Source: Oscillospiraceae bacterium
Lineage (GTDB): Bacteria; Bacillota; Clostridia; Oscillospirales; Oscillospiraceae
DNA length: 64,000 nucleotides
Direction: 5' to 3'
Assembly (NCBI GenBank): GCA_017527825.1
Contig: JAFXPO010000042.1
Coordinates: 45,506-109,505, forward strand
Below are positions 1 to 13,019 of the stretch, one piece after another. The number at the start of each line of letters is the position of its first letter. Position 1 is the stretch's first letter. The notes beneath the pieces were generated by a model. It was not told the DNA's origin and did not search any database. It saw nothing but the letters and a program-made list of their open reading frames with translations. The translations under genes and the position numbers were made by a program.

Positions 1-219
1 CAGCCGCGCCGTCTCATGCGTTGTAAAAAACTGGTTTTCGGCATCTTTCAACTCATTTCTCACCGATTCCAGTTCAACCTCGTACGGGCGCGCCTCCGCT
101 TGCAGCTCCATGATATGGCGGCTTCGCTGCGCTTCAATGGCGTTGGATCGATAAACCATACCCGCGAGGGCAAGACCCATCAACGCAGCGACAATAATAA
201 GCGCGATCCTTGCTTTCAT
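1..219 (-). CDS. Exported or membrane-anchored coiled-coil protein, N-terminal fragment (runs off the left edge)
   Basis: The ATG at 219 is preceded by a strong SD (AGGAGG just upstream). The 73 visible codons start with a basic residue pair and one hydrophobic segment (about residues 4-23, rich in I, V, A, L, G), a signal peptide or N-terminal anchor. A charged, heptad-like stretch follows (residues 28-65, many E, Q, R), consistent with a coiled coil. The rest lies outside the window. It begins 30 bases after the polysaccharide dehydratase gene on the same strand, so it is probably co-transcribed, and an envelope or polysaccharide role is plausible. Polysaccharide deacetylases with N-terminal coiled coils are one possibility, but no catalytic domain is visible. 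Function not assigned. Confidence 0.6.
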   Translation of the reverse strand, partial: MKARIALIIVAALMGLALAGMVYRSNAIEAQRSRHIMELQAEARPYEVELESVRNELKDAENQFFTTHETARL

Positions 220-249
220 TCGAGCCTCCTACCTTTATTCGCACATACG

Positions 250-2262
<2,013 letters not shown>

Positions 2263-2299
2263 TACCCTTCACCCTCTCTATTTAACCGGAGGCATCTAA

Positions 2300-2341
2300 A
2301 ACGTAAAAACTCCAATGCGGCGCAATAACACCGCATTGGAG
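2300..2341 (-). terminator. Intrinsic terminator after the small exported protein gene
   Basis: An 11-bp perfect stem (2310-2320 with 2331-2341) with a 10-base loop is followed on the minus strand by TTTTTACGTTTTAG. It lies between the gene ending at 2366 and the polysaccharide gene starting at 2262, so it separates the two transcription units. Confidence 0.75.
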
Positions 2342-2365
2342 ACCTGTCTCTATCGTCTCTTACGT

Positions 2366-2656
2366 TCAGCGGCGCACATGCTCGCGACGCAACCCCGTGA
2401 TCAAAATGGCTCCTGCCGCCACAATCATGCAGCAGCCGGCGGCGACAATAATGCGCGCAACGTCAGCCCTGCCAACGCCGGGAAGTCCGGCAAGCGGCGT
2501 CTCTTCGTCCTCGATCTCGATCTCTTCGAGGGTGTCGCTCTCTTCGAGAGCTTCGATCTGCTCTGCCTCCGCTGTCTCAACCGACGCGGCGACCGGCAGC
2601 GCAAACGCAACCATCAAAAAACCGATCACCAGAAATAAGCAGCAAATTCTCTTCAT
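2366..2656 (-). CDS. Small exported acidic protein with C-terminal membrane segment
   Basis: The 96-residue product has an N-terminal signal peptide (residues 1-24, ending in a VAA-type site), a very acidic linker (about 25-53, mostly E and D), the motif LPGVG near 58-62, a hydrophobic helix (about 68-86) and a basic tail (RREHVRR). That order imitates a cell-wall sorting signal, but the Thr of LPxTG is absent, so it could equally be a plain C-terminal membrane anchor. The gene has its own promoter (2720-2748) and terminator (2300-2341) and is therefore monocistronic. I do not recognise the family. Confidence 0.65.
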   Translation of the reverse strand: MKRICCLFLVIGFLMVAFALPVAASVETAEAEQIEALEESDTLEEIEIEDEETPLAGLPGVGRADVARIIVAAGCCMIVAAGAILITGLRREHVRR

Positions 2657-2719
2657 CCTTCATGCGCTCCTTTTTGCCGCAAATCAATACTATAATAATA
2701 TACACATGATACCGTTGTT

Positions 2720-2748
2720 ACTATACCACAATATTATGCTGTTAGCAA
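2720..2748 (-). promoter_or_regulatory. Sigma-A-type promoter of the small exported protein gene
   Basis: On the minus strand TTGCTA (-35, 2743-2748) and TATAGT (-10, 2720-2725) are separated by 17 bases. The predicted start near 2713 leaves a leader of about 57 bases. Confidence 0.55.
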
Positions 2749-2783
2749 GCCTTTTTCCGCAATAATATAGTTCAAAATTTATA

Positions 2784-2822
2784 TAGAAAAGAAAAAGCCC
2801 AAAACCATGATGGTTTCAGGCT
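2784..2822 (-). terminator. Intrinsic terminator of tRNA-Ala
   Basis: An 11-bp stem (2796-2806 with 2812-2822, two G-U pairs) and a 5-base loop, followed on the minus strand by TTTTTCTTTTC. It lies ten bases beyond the CCA end of the tRNA. Confidence 0.75.
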
Positions 2823-2831
2823 TTGTTCCGA

Positions 2832-2907
2832 TGGTGGAGATTAGCGGGATCGAACCGCTGACCTCTTGACTGCCAGTCAAGCGCTCTCCCAGCTGAGCTA
2901 AACCCCC
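2832..2907 (-). tRNA. tRNA-Ala, anticodon GGC
   Basis: Read on the minus strand the 76 bases fold as a standard cloverleaf: acceptor GGGGGTT with AATCTCC (two G-U pairs), D-arm AGCTCAGCTGGGAGAGC, anticodon stem CTTGA/TCAAG with loop CTGGCAG (anticodon GGC, reading GCC), and T-arm GGTTCGATC. The 3' CCA is encoded (2832-2834). It has its own promoter and terminator and is a single-gene unit directly after alkD. Confidence 0.95.
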
Positions 2908-2928
2908 GAATCGCTCGGAACGAATGCG

Positions 2929-2957
2929 AGTATAGCACGCTATGCAGGACTTGTCAA
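2929..2957 (-). promoter_or_regulatory. Consensus promoter of tRNA-Ala
   Basis: TTGACA (2952-2957) and TATACT (2929-2934) on the minus strand with a 17-base spacer. The predicted start near 2922 is about 15 bases before the mature tRNA end. The -35 box begins four bases after the alkD stop codon. Confidence 0.75.
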
Positions 2958-2960
2958 GCA

Positions 2961-6368
<3,408 letters not shown>

Positions 6369-6410
6369 AAACCCACCTCTTCGGTCAGCCTATGCGACAT
6401 TGGCTTATCC

Positions 6411-7793
6411 TTATTCGTCCAGCGCGTTGACCATCTGCTTGAAGACCTTGCCGCGTTCCATGAAGTTGGCAAACTGGTCAAACGCCGCGCAAGCCGGCGA
6501 AAGCGTTACCACGTCCCCCGCCGTCGCGCGCTCGGACGCGAGGTCGACCGCGTCCTGCAAAGTATTGACTTCTACCATCTCCGGCTCGCCGCGGTAGCCG
6601 TCGCAGCCCGTCACCGCCGCGCGAATGGCGTTCGCCGTCGCGCCGCAGAGAATCAGCAGCTTGACATGCTCTATAATCTCCGGCGCCAGTGGTGTAAAGG
6701 GAATATGCTTGTCGTATCCACCTGCAATCAGGATGACCTTTTCCGGGAACGAGCGAAGCCCCGCAATGGTGCGCGTGGGGCTGGACGCGATGGAATCGTT
6801 GTACCACCGGACGCCCCGACGCTCGCGCACCAGCTCAATGCGGTGCTCCACGCCGTTAAACTCCTTCGCCACGGCACGAATGACATCATCCGGAACGAGA
6901 CCGTCCACCGCGGCAATGGCGGCGCAGTAATTTTCCACGTTGTGCTGTCCGGGAATGCGGATGTCAGCGGTCTTGACGACCTCCCGCTCTCCCGCCGCGT
7001 TCCTGAGCCAGATCGCGCCGTCGCGCACAAAAGCGCCGTCCGACACCTCATCGCGGCGGCTGAACATGCGCACACGTGCGCTCGCGCGGGTGGACTGCTC
7101 CCGCGTGATCTTGTTGTCAAGGTTGAAGATGGCGACGTCTCCCGCCGCCTGATGACGGAATATGTTCTCCTTCGCCGCGATGTACTCTGCCATGTCGCGA
7201 TGCACGTCCAGATGATTCGGCGCGAGATTGGTCAGCACCGCAATATGCGGCGAGCGGGTCATGTCCAGAAGCTGAAAGGACGAAAGCTCCACCACCGCGT
7301 AGTCCTCAGGCTGAATCTGTTCCGTCTCGGCAAGCAGCGGGTGACCGAGGTTTCCGCCCAGATGCACGGTTTTTCCCGCCGCGCGCAGGAATTCGGAAAT
7401 CACGGTCGTGGTGGTGGTCTTGCCGTCGCTGCCGGTGACGGCGATGATCGGGCACGGGCAGACCTCAAAGAACACCTGCATCTCAGAGGTCACGACTCTG
7501 CCCCGTTCCTTTGCCGCCAGAAGCTCCGGCACATCAGGACGCATCCCCGGCGTGCGGAAGATCACGTCGGCGTCGATGCCCTTGAGGTAATCCTCCCCCA
7601 GCCGCAGCGACGCGCCCATCGCCTCCAGCGCCGCGGCGGCGTCACCCAGCCGGTCACGGGTCTTTTTGTCGCAGGCGATCACGCGCACGCCGTTTTTGCA
7701 CAGCAGCTCAATGAGCGGTGTGTTGCTCACTCCGATGCCCAGTACCGCAACCGTTTTCCCCTGAAGTGATTTGATGTATGTCTGAATATCCAT
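6411..7793 (-). CDS. murD: UDP-N-acetylmuramoyl-L-alanine--D-glutamate ligase
   Basis: MurD adds D-glutamate to UDP-MurNAc-L-Ala in the cytoplasmic steps of peptidoglycan synthesis, using ATP. VLGIGVSN near the N-terminus is the nucleotide-sugar-binding loop, TGSDGKTTT (about residue 118) is the Mur-ligase ATP-binding loop, and NLAPNHLDVH and the C-terminal DSIASSPTRT and GGYDK blocks are family signatures. The 460-residue length is usual. I chose the ATG at 7793 because AAAGG lies about nine bases before it; the in-frame ATG at 7802 is immediately next to that SD. First gene of the murD-yunB-ligA-alkD unit. Confidence 0.95.
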   Translation of the reverse strand: MDIQTYIKSLQGKTVAVLGIGVSNTPLIELLCKNGVRVIACDKKTRDRLGDAAAALEAMGASLRLGEDYLKGIDADVIFRTPGMRPDVPELLAAKERGRVVTSEMQVFFEVCPCPIIAVTGSDGKTTTTTVISEFLRAAGKTVHLGGNLGHPLLAETEQIQPEDYAVVELSSFQLLDMTRSPHIAVLTNLAPNHLDVHRDMAEYIAAKENIFRHQAAGDVAIFNLDNKITREQSTRASARVRMFSRRDEVSDGAFVRDGAIWLRNAAGEREVVKTADIRIPGQHNVENYCAAIAAVDGLVPDDVIRAVAKEFNGVEHRIELVRERRGVRWYNDSIASSPTRTIAGLRSFPEKVILIAGGYDKHIPFTPLAPEIIEHVKLLILCGATANAIRAAVTGCDGYRGEPEMVEVNTLQDAVDLASERATAGDVVTLSPACAAFDQFANFMERGKVFKQMVNALDE

Positions 7794-7830
7794 AAAGCGC
7801 ATCCTTTCCGCGTAAACTCAAATCTTATTT

Positions 7831-7859
7831 AGTATATCTCAAAAAAAGAAAAATAGCAA
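7831..7859 (-). promoter_or_regulatory. Promoter of the murD operon
   Basis: TTGCTA (7854-7859) and TATACT (7831-7836) on the minus strand, spacer 17 and very T-rich. Its -35 box is separated by only two bases from the -35 box of the divergent rnpB promoter. Confidence 0.65.
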
Positions 7860-7861
7860 CC

Positions 7862-7890
7862 TTGACAGCACGACCCTTTCCCGTTACAAT
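7862..7890 (+). promoter_or_regulatory. Consensus promoter of rnpB
   Basis: TTGACA (7862-7867), a 17-base spacer and TACAAT (7885-7890). The predicted start near 7897 coincides with the first base pairs of RNase P helix P1, so the RNA is expected to begin at or very near its mature 5' end. Confidence 0.8.
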
Positions 7891-7897
7891 AGACGAC

Positions 7898-8241
7898 GCG
7901 AGTAAGACAGACAGTCGCGCGGTCGGGGCGAAAGGCTCGGTCGTGAGGAAAGTCCGGGCTCCACAGGGCAAGAATAACGGGTAACGCCCGCCGAGAGCGA
8001 TCTCAGGAAAAGTGCAACAGAAATAGACTGCCCCGCTTGTCGGGGTGATGGTGGAAAGGTGCGGTAAGAGCGCACCCGACGGCGTGGAAGCGTCCGTCGC
8101 TGTAAACTCTATTCGGAGCAACACCGGTATGGGAGCAAACAGGCTTGCCCGGCCGCTCCCGGGGTGGCTGGATCGCCGCGGCAACGCGGCGGCTAGATAG
8201 ATGACTGTCAAATACAGAACCCGGCTTACAGTTTTGCTCGC
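7898..8241 (+). ncRNA. rnpB: RNase P RNA, bacterial class A
   Basis: This is the catalytic RNA that removes the 5' leader from pre-tRNAs. The universally conserved P4 strands are present: GAGGAAAGTCCGGGCTCC near 7961 and ACAGAACCCGGCTTA near 8214, together with GACAGTCGC near the 5' end and the A/G-rich J regions between. Helix P1 closes the molecule: 7900-7908 pairs with 8231-8239, extended outward by 7898-7899 with 8240-8241. The pattern fits the ancestral type A fold rather than the Bacillus type B. Ends are set from P1 pairing and are good to a few bases. Confidence 0.95.
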
Positions 8242-8253
8242 ACCACAAATTTG

Positions 8254-8290
8254 AAACCCCCGGCGCAAACGCGCCGGGGGTTTCTCTTTT
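8254..8290 (+). terminator. Strong intrinsic terminator of rnpB, also facing the SLH genes
   Basis: A perfect GC-rich stem (AACCCCCGGCGC with GCGCCGGGGGTT, loop AAAC) is followed on the plus strand by TCTCTTTT. On the minus strand it is followed by TTTCAAATTT, so it probably also ends transcription of the SLH operon coming from the right. Confidence 0.85.
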
Positions 8291-8295
8291 CCGGT

Positions 8296-9336
8296 TCATG
8301 CGTTGAACGCGGTCTTGTACGCTTCTTCGGTGAACACGCCGTTCGCGGCAAGCTCCCGCCAGAGGATGTCACCGTTGTTCTTCCCCTGCCGCAGCGCCGC
8401 CTCCATCATGCGCACACAGGCGCCACGGTTGAAGCCGTCGATATCCCCCTGCCCCGCGATCAAGCCGCGCTCCATGGCGTACTGCACCGCGCCGTTGTAG
8501 GTGAAGTCGACCGTACCCTTGGCGGCGCTGTCGTTGTACCCCAGCGCGCGCAGCACGAAGGTCGCGAACATCTGCGCCGTCGCGGCGCCGTCGCCGAACT
8601 TGCCGTTGTCGCCGCCGTTGGTCAGCGCGTTTTCATAGGCATAACCGATGTATTGATCCGCCCAGAGCGGCACATCGTCGAACGGATGCGTCCAGCTGCC
8701 GTTGAGCGCCTCCGTCTCCTTGCCCAGCAGACGAATGAGCATCACAACCGCCTCGACGCGGCTCGGCTGGCGTTCCAGCTCAAAGCCCTTGTCCGTGCCC
8801 TTGAACAGTCCCAGCGTCTTGAGCGTCTCTGCGATCTGCTCCGTGCGCGAATCGACGCCGCCGCTGCCGCCGTCACCGGGCGTCGGCGTCTCAAAGGGAT
8901 CGGCGGCGTAGTCCGCAATCAGGACATAGTGTCCCGTACCGTAGTCGTACAGGAACGTCGGCTGATAGTCGGCGCTCGGCTCGTTTTTGATCAGCTCCTC
9001 CAGCGTAACGGTCAGCAGCTTCTCCGCGCCCGCAACGCGGTAATAGAGTTCCATGCCGCTGCACACCGCGCCGCGGGAGAAAATGATGCTGCCGCCGACG
9101 AGCTTACCGCCCGCCTCGACGGTCAGGCTCCTGCCGATCTCCAGTCCGCGCGGGTCGGGTTCAAGCTTGTTCATGGTGACCGTCACGCCGCTCTTGACCG
9201 TGGCACTGCTGTAAGGGTTCCGCATAGGCGTGAGCGTCGTGTCCTTCGTCCACGTCACGTCTCCCGCCGCAAAGGCGGGAACGCTCAGCGACAGCGTCAG
9301 GATCAGCGCAAGCAGAAAACTTATTGTCTTTTTCAT
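8296..9336 (-). CDS. Secreted SLH-domain protein (shorter of a pair)
   Basis: The 346-residue product has a signal peptide (residues 1-23, ending PAFAA). About residues 25-140 are an unrecognised beta-rich region. A Gly/Pro/Thr linker (ETPTPGDGGSGG, about 150-162) leads to SLH-type repeats: ETLKTLGLFKGTDKGFEL, FDDVPLWADQYIGYAYE and NGKFGDGAATAQMFATFVLRALGY. SLH repeats usually bind pyruvylated secondary cell-wall polymers or keep the protein in the S-layer. It lies 31 bases downstream of a second SLH gene and is probably co-transcribed with it. The N-terminal region has no function I recognise. Confidence 0.8.
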   Translation of the reverse strand: MKKTISFLLALILTLSLSVPAFAAGDVTWTKDTTLTPMRNPYSSATVKSGVTVTMNKLEPDPRGLEIGRSLTVEAGGKLVGGSIIFSRGAVCSGMELYYRVAGAEKLLTVTLEELIKNEPSADYQPTFLYDYGTGHYVLIADYAADPFETPTPGDGGSGGVDSRTEQIAETLKTLGLFKGTDKGFELERQPSRVEAVVMLIRLLGKETEALNGSWTHPFDDVPLWADQYIGYAYENALTNGGDNGKFGDGAATAQMFATFVLRALGYNDSAAKGTVDFTYNGAVQYAMERGLIAGQGDIDGFNRGACVRMMEAALRQGKNNGDILWRELAANGVFTEEAYKTAFNA

Positions 9337-9367
9337 CTCATTCGCTCCTTTCGTCTCTCCATTGTTT

Positions 9368-11356
9368 CTATGGGAAGCAATCTCCGCTGTTTTCGAAACT
9401 GTACATCTGGTAGCTCAAGGTCTCATCCGCCAGCTGATAGTCAAAGGCGCCCCAGAGCTGATAGGTGGGTTCAGACTCAAACTGATCCGTATTAAAAAGC
9501 TGGAAGGAAGCCGCGCCATCGTTGAGCCGGTCAAACTGCCCCATGGTACGCTTTCCGTCCGAGACCCTCACCGAATAGCCGCTGAATCCGTACATGCCGC
9601 TGAGGGAAACATCATAGGAACCGCCGCGATCTGCGAAGCTGATCTGTGGCGACGCGTCCGTCGGGTTGCTTTGCGCCGCGCTGACGACCATTTTCAGGTC
9701 CGGGTTCTCCGCCGAAGCCAGTTCCTGCCCATTGTACATCGCGCGAACCCGAATCCCCTGGCAGGTCCCAAACCGGGAGTTCACCGGAAGGACAAAGCTC
9801 TTTCCGCCCACGTTGAACAGCCGGCTCTCCGTGCTTTCGCCATCAAAGGTTGCGTACACCTCGAACAGCACCCCCACATACCCGGAGCAATCCCACGCGA
9901 GCACAGGCAGTCCCGCCCAGCGTTCAAAGCGGATGTTGCCAAGGATATAGTCCGTGATTGTGACCGGCTTATGATCGCACAGGAGCGTCGAGGTATAGGA
10001 CGCGGCGGTGCCTGCGGCGTTCAACTGATAGTCGCTCATGCCGTAGACCGTGTAGGTAGAATCCGGCAGGTGTCCGCTGTAATCCCAACAGACGTAGGTA
10101 AACGACTCATCATCAAAGAAATAAGAGGAGTCATGCTCCGTTTCGTGACCGTCCGGTCCGTCGTAGTCGACCCGAAGGTATGCCGCCAAATAGCCCGACA
10201 GCCCCGTCACCCGTCGGAAGTACTCCTTGCGGGTCTGTTGATATGACGTATATTCGCCCCGGTACACATGGGCGGCATTCACGTTGGCGTCCGTGTCCAC
10301 GCCGCCATCGATCACCGTCAGCGTCAGGTCCGCGTGTGCCTGAGCAAGCGGAACCGCGCTGGCGTCCCGAAGCGTTTGAATCACGCGAAACGCGGCATAA
10401 CTCCCCTCCGGCACGGAGAGCGCGACCTCCGTCCGTTCCGTATTGCACAGGTTCACCCAGCCGTTTCGCGTCAGCCCGAAGACAGCGTAACACACGCTCT
10501 TCGGCGCTGTAGCGTCCCACGCAAGCTTCACGACCCCGTTTCGCTCTGGATAAGTCTCCCGCACAAAGCGGACGTTGGAGACGCTGTACCCTTCGCGCAT
10601 CGCGTCGATCAGTGGAGACATCCGGTCGCACCACGCCATGACGTCCCTTTGCGTGGCGATCTCATTGGGCGAAAACGTGTCAGTATCCTCCAAAACGCCC
10701 TGCTCCCAGAGATACTGGATGCTGTTATAATACCAGGCGCTGGAATTGACATCGGAATAATGAGCGTTTTGCGTCGGAAGATCACCCTGCGCACAGCGAT
10801 ACAGGAAGGTCGCCGCCTGGGAGCGTGCTACCTGTCCATACGGTGCAAAATGACTGTTGTCGTATCCCGATGCCAGTCCGAGGTCAGTGGCGGCGCAAAC
10901 CGCACGTTTTTCCGCGTCGGTCAAATCCGCGCAGTCGGAATAGGTCAGCGTCTCGACGCTGTACAGGCTTGTGTCCACATCCAAAAGCGCCAAAAGCCGC
11001 TCCAGCATCCAGATCCGCGTCACGGGCGTCGCGGGATAGATCGTCTGAGCGGCGCAGGTTGGAATCCCCGCATCCGTGAGGAAGTAGACGCTGACCGTGC
11101 TGCTTCCCTCCACGGCGCGGGGGAACGCAAAAGCGATGTCGCTCACCTGACCAGCGGCAATCTGCGCGACGCGCCCGCGATGGCTGCGTTCCACGGCAAT
11201 CACCCGGTCTGTCGCCGCGGGAACGCCGGAAACAAACACTTTATCTTCGGCAAGCCGGCATTCCGGATCGGCGGCATAGTCCGCAAACACCGGTATGCCG
11301 ATGTAGAGCGCAAGGGTCATCTCCAGAAGCAACAAGAAAAGCTTTTTCGGTTTCAT
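9368..11356 (-). CDS. Large secreted SLH-domain protein with beta-sandwich-like repeats
   Basis: Signal peptide in residues 1-25 (ends PVFA), then about 100 residues of unknown fold. An SLH region follows at about 110-250 (YSDCADLTDAEKRAVCAATD, GYDNSHFAPYGQVARSQAAT, YSDVNSSAWYYNSIQYLWEQG, FSPNEIATQRDV). Residues 260-660 look like several beta-rich modules with aromatic Y/W-rich strands (for example VKLAWDATAPKSVCYAVFGL and RFERWAGLPVLAWDCSGY), resembling fibronectin or Ig-like folds, though no family can be named. A cell-surface structural or adhesive role is likely. It shares an operon with the shorter SLH gene. The start follows AAGGGGGG. Confidence 0.75.
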   Translation of the reverse strand: MKPKKLFLLLLEMTLALYIGIPVFADYAADPECRLAEDKVFVSGVPAATDRVIAVERSHRGRVAQIAAGQVSDIAFAFPRAVEGSSTVSVYFLTDAGIPTCAAQTIYPATPVTRIWMLERLLALLDVDTSLYSVETLTYSDCADLTDAEKRAVCAATDLGLASGYDNSHFAPYGQVARSQAATFLYRCAQGDLPTQNAHYSDVNSSAWYYNSIQYLWEQGVLEDTDTFSPNEIATQRDVMAWCDRMSPLIDAMREGYSVSNVRFVRETYPERNGVVKLAWDATAPKSVCYAVFGLTRNGWVNLCNTERTEVALSVPEGSYAAFRVIQTLRDASAVPLAQAHADLTLTVIDGGVDTDANVNAAHVYRGEYTSYQQTRKEYFRRVTGLSGYLAAYLRVDYDGPDGHETEHDSSYFFDDESFTYVCWDYSGHLPDSTYTVYGMSDYQLNAAGTAASYTSTLLCDHKPVTITDYILGNIRFERWAGLPVLAWDCSGYVGVLFEVYATFDGESTESRLFNVGGKSFVLPVNSRFGTCQGIRVRAMYNGQELASAENPDLKMVVSAAQSNPTDASPQISFADRGGSYDVSLSGMYGFSGYSVRVSDGKRTMGQFDRLNDGAASFQLFNTDQFESEPTYQLWGAFDYQLADETLSYQMYSFENSGDCFP

Positions 11357-11377
11357 AAAGCGTCCCCCCTTGATTTT

Positions 11378-11409
11378 GAAAAAAGCGGCGCATGAGCGCC
11401 GCCTTTTTA
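11378..11409 (-). terminator. Intrinsic terminator of yebC
   Basis: Perfect 7-bp GC stem (GCGGCGC, 11385-11391, with 11396-11402) and a 4-base loop, flanked by A and T runs; on the minus strand TTTTTT follows. It separates yebC from the SLH genes. Confidence 0.8.
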
Positions 11410-11414
11410 GTTTC

Positions 11415-12149
11415 TCAGTCCTGCTCCCAGTTGTGCCAGACGTTCTGCACGTCCTCGTTCTCCTCCAGGAAGTCGATGAGCTTTTCCATGTTCTTCACGT
11501 CGTCCTCGGTCTTGAGGGTGACATAGTTCTGCGGAACCATGGAAATCTCCGCGCTGACGAACACATAGCCCTTATCCTCCAGCGTCTTGACCACCTCAGG
11601 GAAGGCGTCGGGGTCGGTGGTGATCTCAAACACGGGACCGTCCGCCTCGAAATCCTCCGCGCCGGCTTCCAGCGCGTCCTCCATCACCTTGTCCTCATCA
11701 TAGTCGCCGTCTTCATTGTCGATAACAATGACGCCCTTGCGGTCGAACGACCAGCTTACGCAGCCCTGCGCGCCCAGATTGCCGCCAAATTTATCGAAGT
11801 AATGGCGAACCTCCGGCGCGGTGCGCTGGCGGTTGTCGGTCAGCGCCTCAACGATGACCGCAACGCCGCAGGGACCGTAGCCCTCGTAGGTGACGGACTC
11901 GTAGTTGTCGGTGTTGCCCGCGCCGAGCGCCTTGTCGATGGTGCGCTTGATGTTGTCGTTGGGCATGTTCGCCGCCTTCGCCTTGGCGATGACGGTCGCG
12001 AGACGGGAGTTATTTGCCGGGTCGCCGCTGCCGCCCTGCTTGACGGCGACGATGATCTCCTTGGCGATCTTGGTGAACGCCGCGCTGCGCTTCGCGTCAG
12101 CCGCGCCCTTGGTCTTTTGAATGTTATGCCACTTGGAATGTCCAGACAT
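11415..12149 (-). CDS. yebC: YebC/PmpR (TACO1) family protein
   Basis: The 244-residue protein begins with the family signature MSGHSKWHNIQ and continues with AKEIIVAVKQGG, MPNDNIKRTIDKA and YEGYGPCGVAV, all diagnostic of YebC/TACO1. Members were long annotated as DNA-binding regulators; more recent work links YebC-type proteins to ribosomes and translation of proline-rich stretches. It is a single-gene unit with its own promoter and terminator. Length and sequence are ordinary. Confidence 0.95.
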   Translation of the reverse strand: MSGHSKWHNIQKTKGAADAKRSAAFTKIAKEIIVAVKQGGSGDPANNSRLATVIAKAKAANMPNDNIKRTIDKALGAGNTDNYESVTYEGYGPCGVAVIVEALTDNRQRTAPEVRHYFDKFGGNLGAQGCVSWSFDRKGVIVIDNEDGDYDEDKVMEDALEAGAEDFEADGPVFEITTDPDAFPEVVKTLEDKGYVFVSAEISMVPQNYVTLKTEDDVKNMEKLIDFLEENEDVQNVWHNWEQD

Positions 12150-12190
12150 CGGAATCTCTCCTCTTTATATAGTTTCAAAAAAGCTCGTAT

Positions 12191-12219
12191 AGTATAACAT
12201 GACCGTAAGCCAAAAACAA
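12191..12219 (-). promoter_or_regulatory. Promoter of yebC
   Basis: TTGTTT (12214-12219) and TATACT (12191-12196) on the minus strand with a 17-base spacer, about 35 bases before the start codon. Confidence 0.5.
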
Positions 12220-12227
12220 GCCGTTAC

Positions 12228-13019
12228 TCACAGGAATTTGATCGGATTGTTGTGTTTTTCCGAGATCATAACCTCGATCGACGGGAAACGGTCGCGCAGA
12301 TACGCCGCGATCGCGTCACATACAGGGTTCTCCGTCTCAAAATGTCCCGCGTCGATGATGTTGACCCCCAGATCGTGCGCGTCCCAAAGCTGGTTGTATT
12401 TTAGATCGGCGGTCACGAAGGTGTCACAGCCCTCATCCGCCACGTCCGGCAGCTCGCTTCCGCAGGCGCCGCCGCCCACAGCGACATAGCGTACCGGTCT
12501 GAGCGCGTCCACATAGCGCAAGCCGCCGCAATGGAGCTTTTCCTTCACCTGTGCCGCAAATTCCGACAAGGGAATCTCCTTTACGGTTCCCGCGCGCAGC
12601 AGTCCGAAGGTTCTGCCCTGAGCATCCGTCTTTTGCTGACCGATCACACGGACGTCAGAAAGCCCCAACGTCCGCGCCAGCACGTCGTTGACGCCGCCCA
12701 ACGCGCAGTCCAGATTGGTGTGCGCGTTGATAGCGGCAATGTCATGTTTGGCGAGATATAGGATGCACCGTCCCACACTGTCCCGATCGGTTACGGAACG
12801 CGGCGCGACGAAGATCAGCGGATGGTGCGTGACGATCAGTTCCGCGCCGCGCTCGTGCGCTTCGCGGCAAACGCCCTCGAACGGGTCGAGCGCCACCAGC
12901 ACCCGCGTGACCTCACGGTTTTCGCTGCCGCAGAGCAGCCCCACGTTGTCCCAGTCCTCCGCCAGCTCCCGCGGCGCCCACTCAAAGAGTGCCGCTTCTA
13001 TCTCCCGTACCGTTGGCAT
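12228..13019 (-). CDS. Nif3-like dinuclear metal centre protein (DUF34)
   Basis: The 263-residue protein carries the Nif3/YqfO signatures: WDNVGLLCGS near the N-terminus, ELIVTHHPLIF (the His-His metal ligands), INAHTNLD (further His and Asp ligands) and a C-terminal VTADLKYNQLWDA and IDAGHFETE. Family members form hexameric toroids with a dimetal site; a role as GTP cyclohydrolase I type 2 has been proposed but is not settled. It overlaps the 3' end of trmK by 38 bases, the classical yqfN-yqfO pairing of Firmicutes. The long central insertion of Bacillus YqfO is absent. Confidence 0.9.
   Translation of the reverse strand: MPTVREIEAALFEWAPRELAEDWDNVGLLCGSENREVTRVLVALDPFEGVCREAHERGAELIVTHHPLIFVAPRSVTDRDSVGRCILYLAKHDIAAINAHTNLDCALGGVNDVLARTLGLSDVRVIGQQKTDAQGRTFGLLRAGTVKEIPLSEFAAQVKEKLHCGGLRYVDALRPVRYVAVGGGACGSELPDVADEGCDTFVTADLKYNQLWDAHDLGVNIIDAGHFETENPVCDAIAAYLRDRFPSIEVMISEKHNNPIKFL

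Noticed and set aside
7825..8299. Minus-strand frames opposite the RNase P RNA
   Set aside because: The region has conserved RNase P RNA sequence and a promoter and terminator on the plus strand; no coding features.
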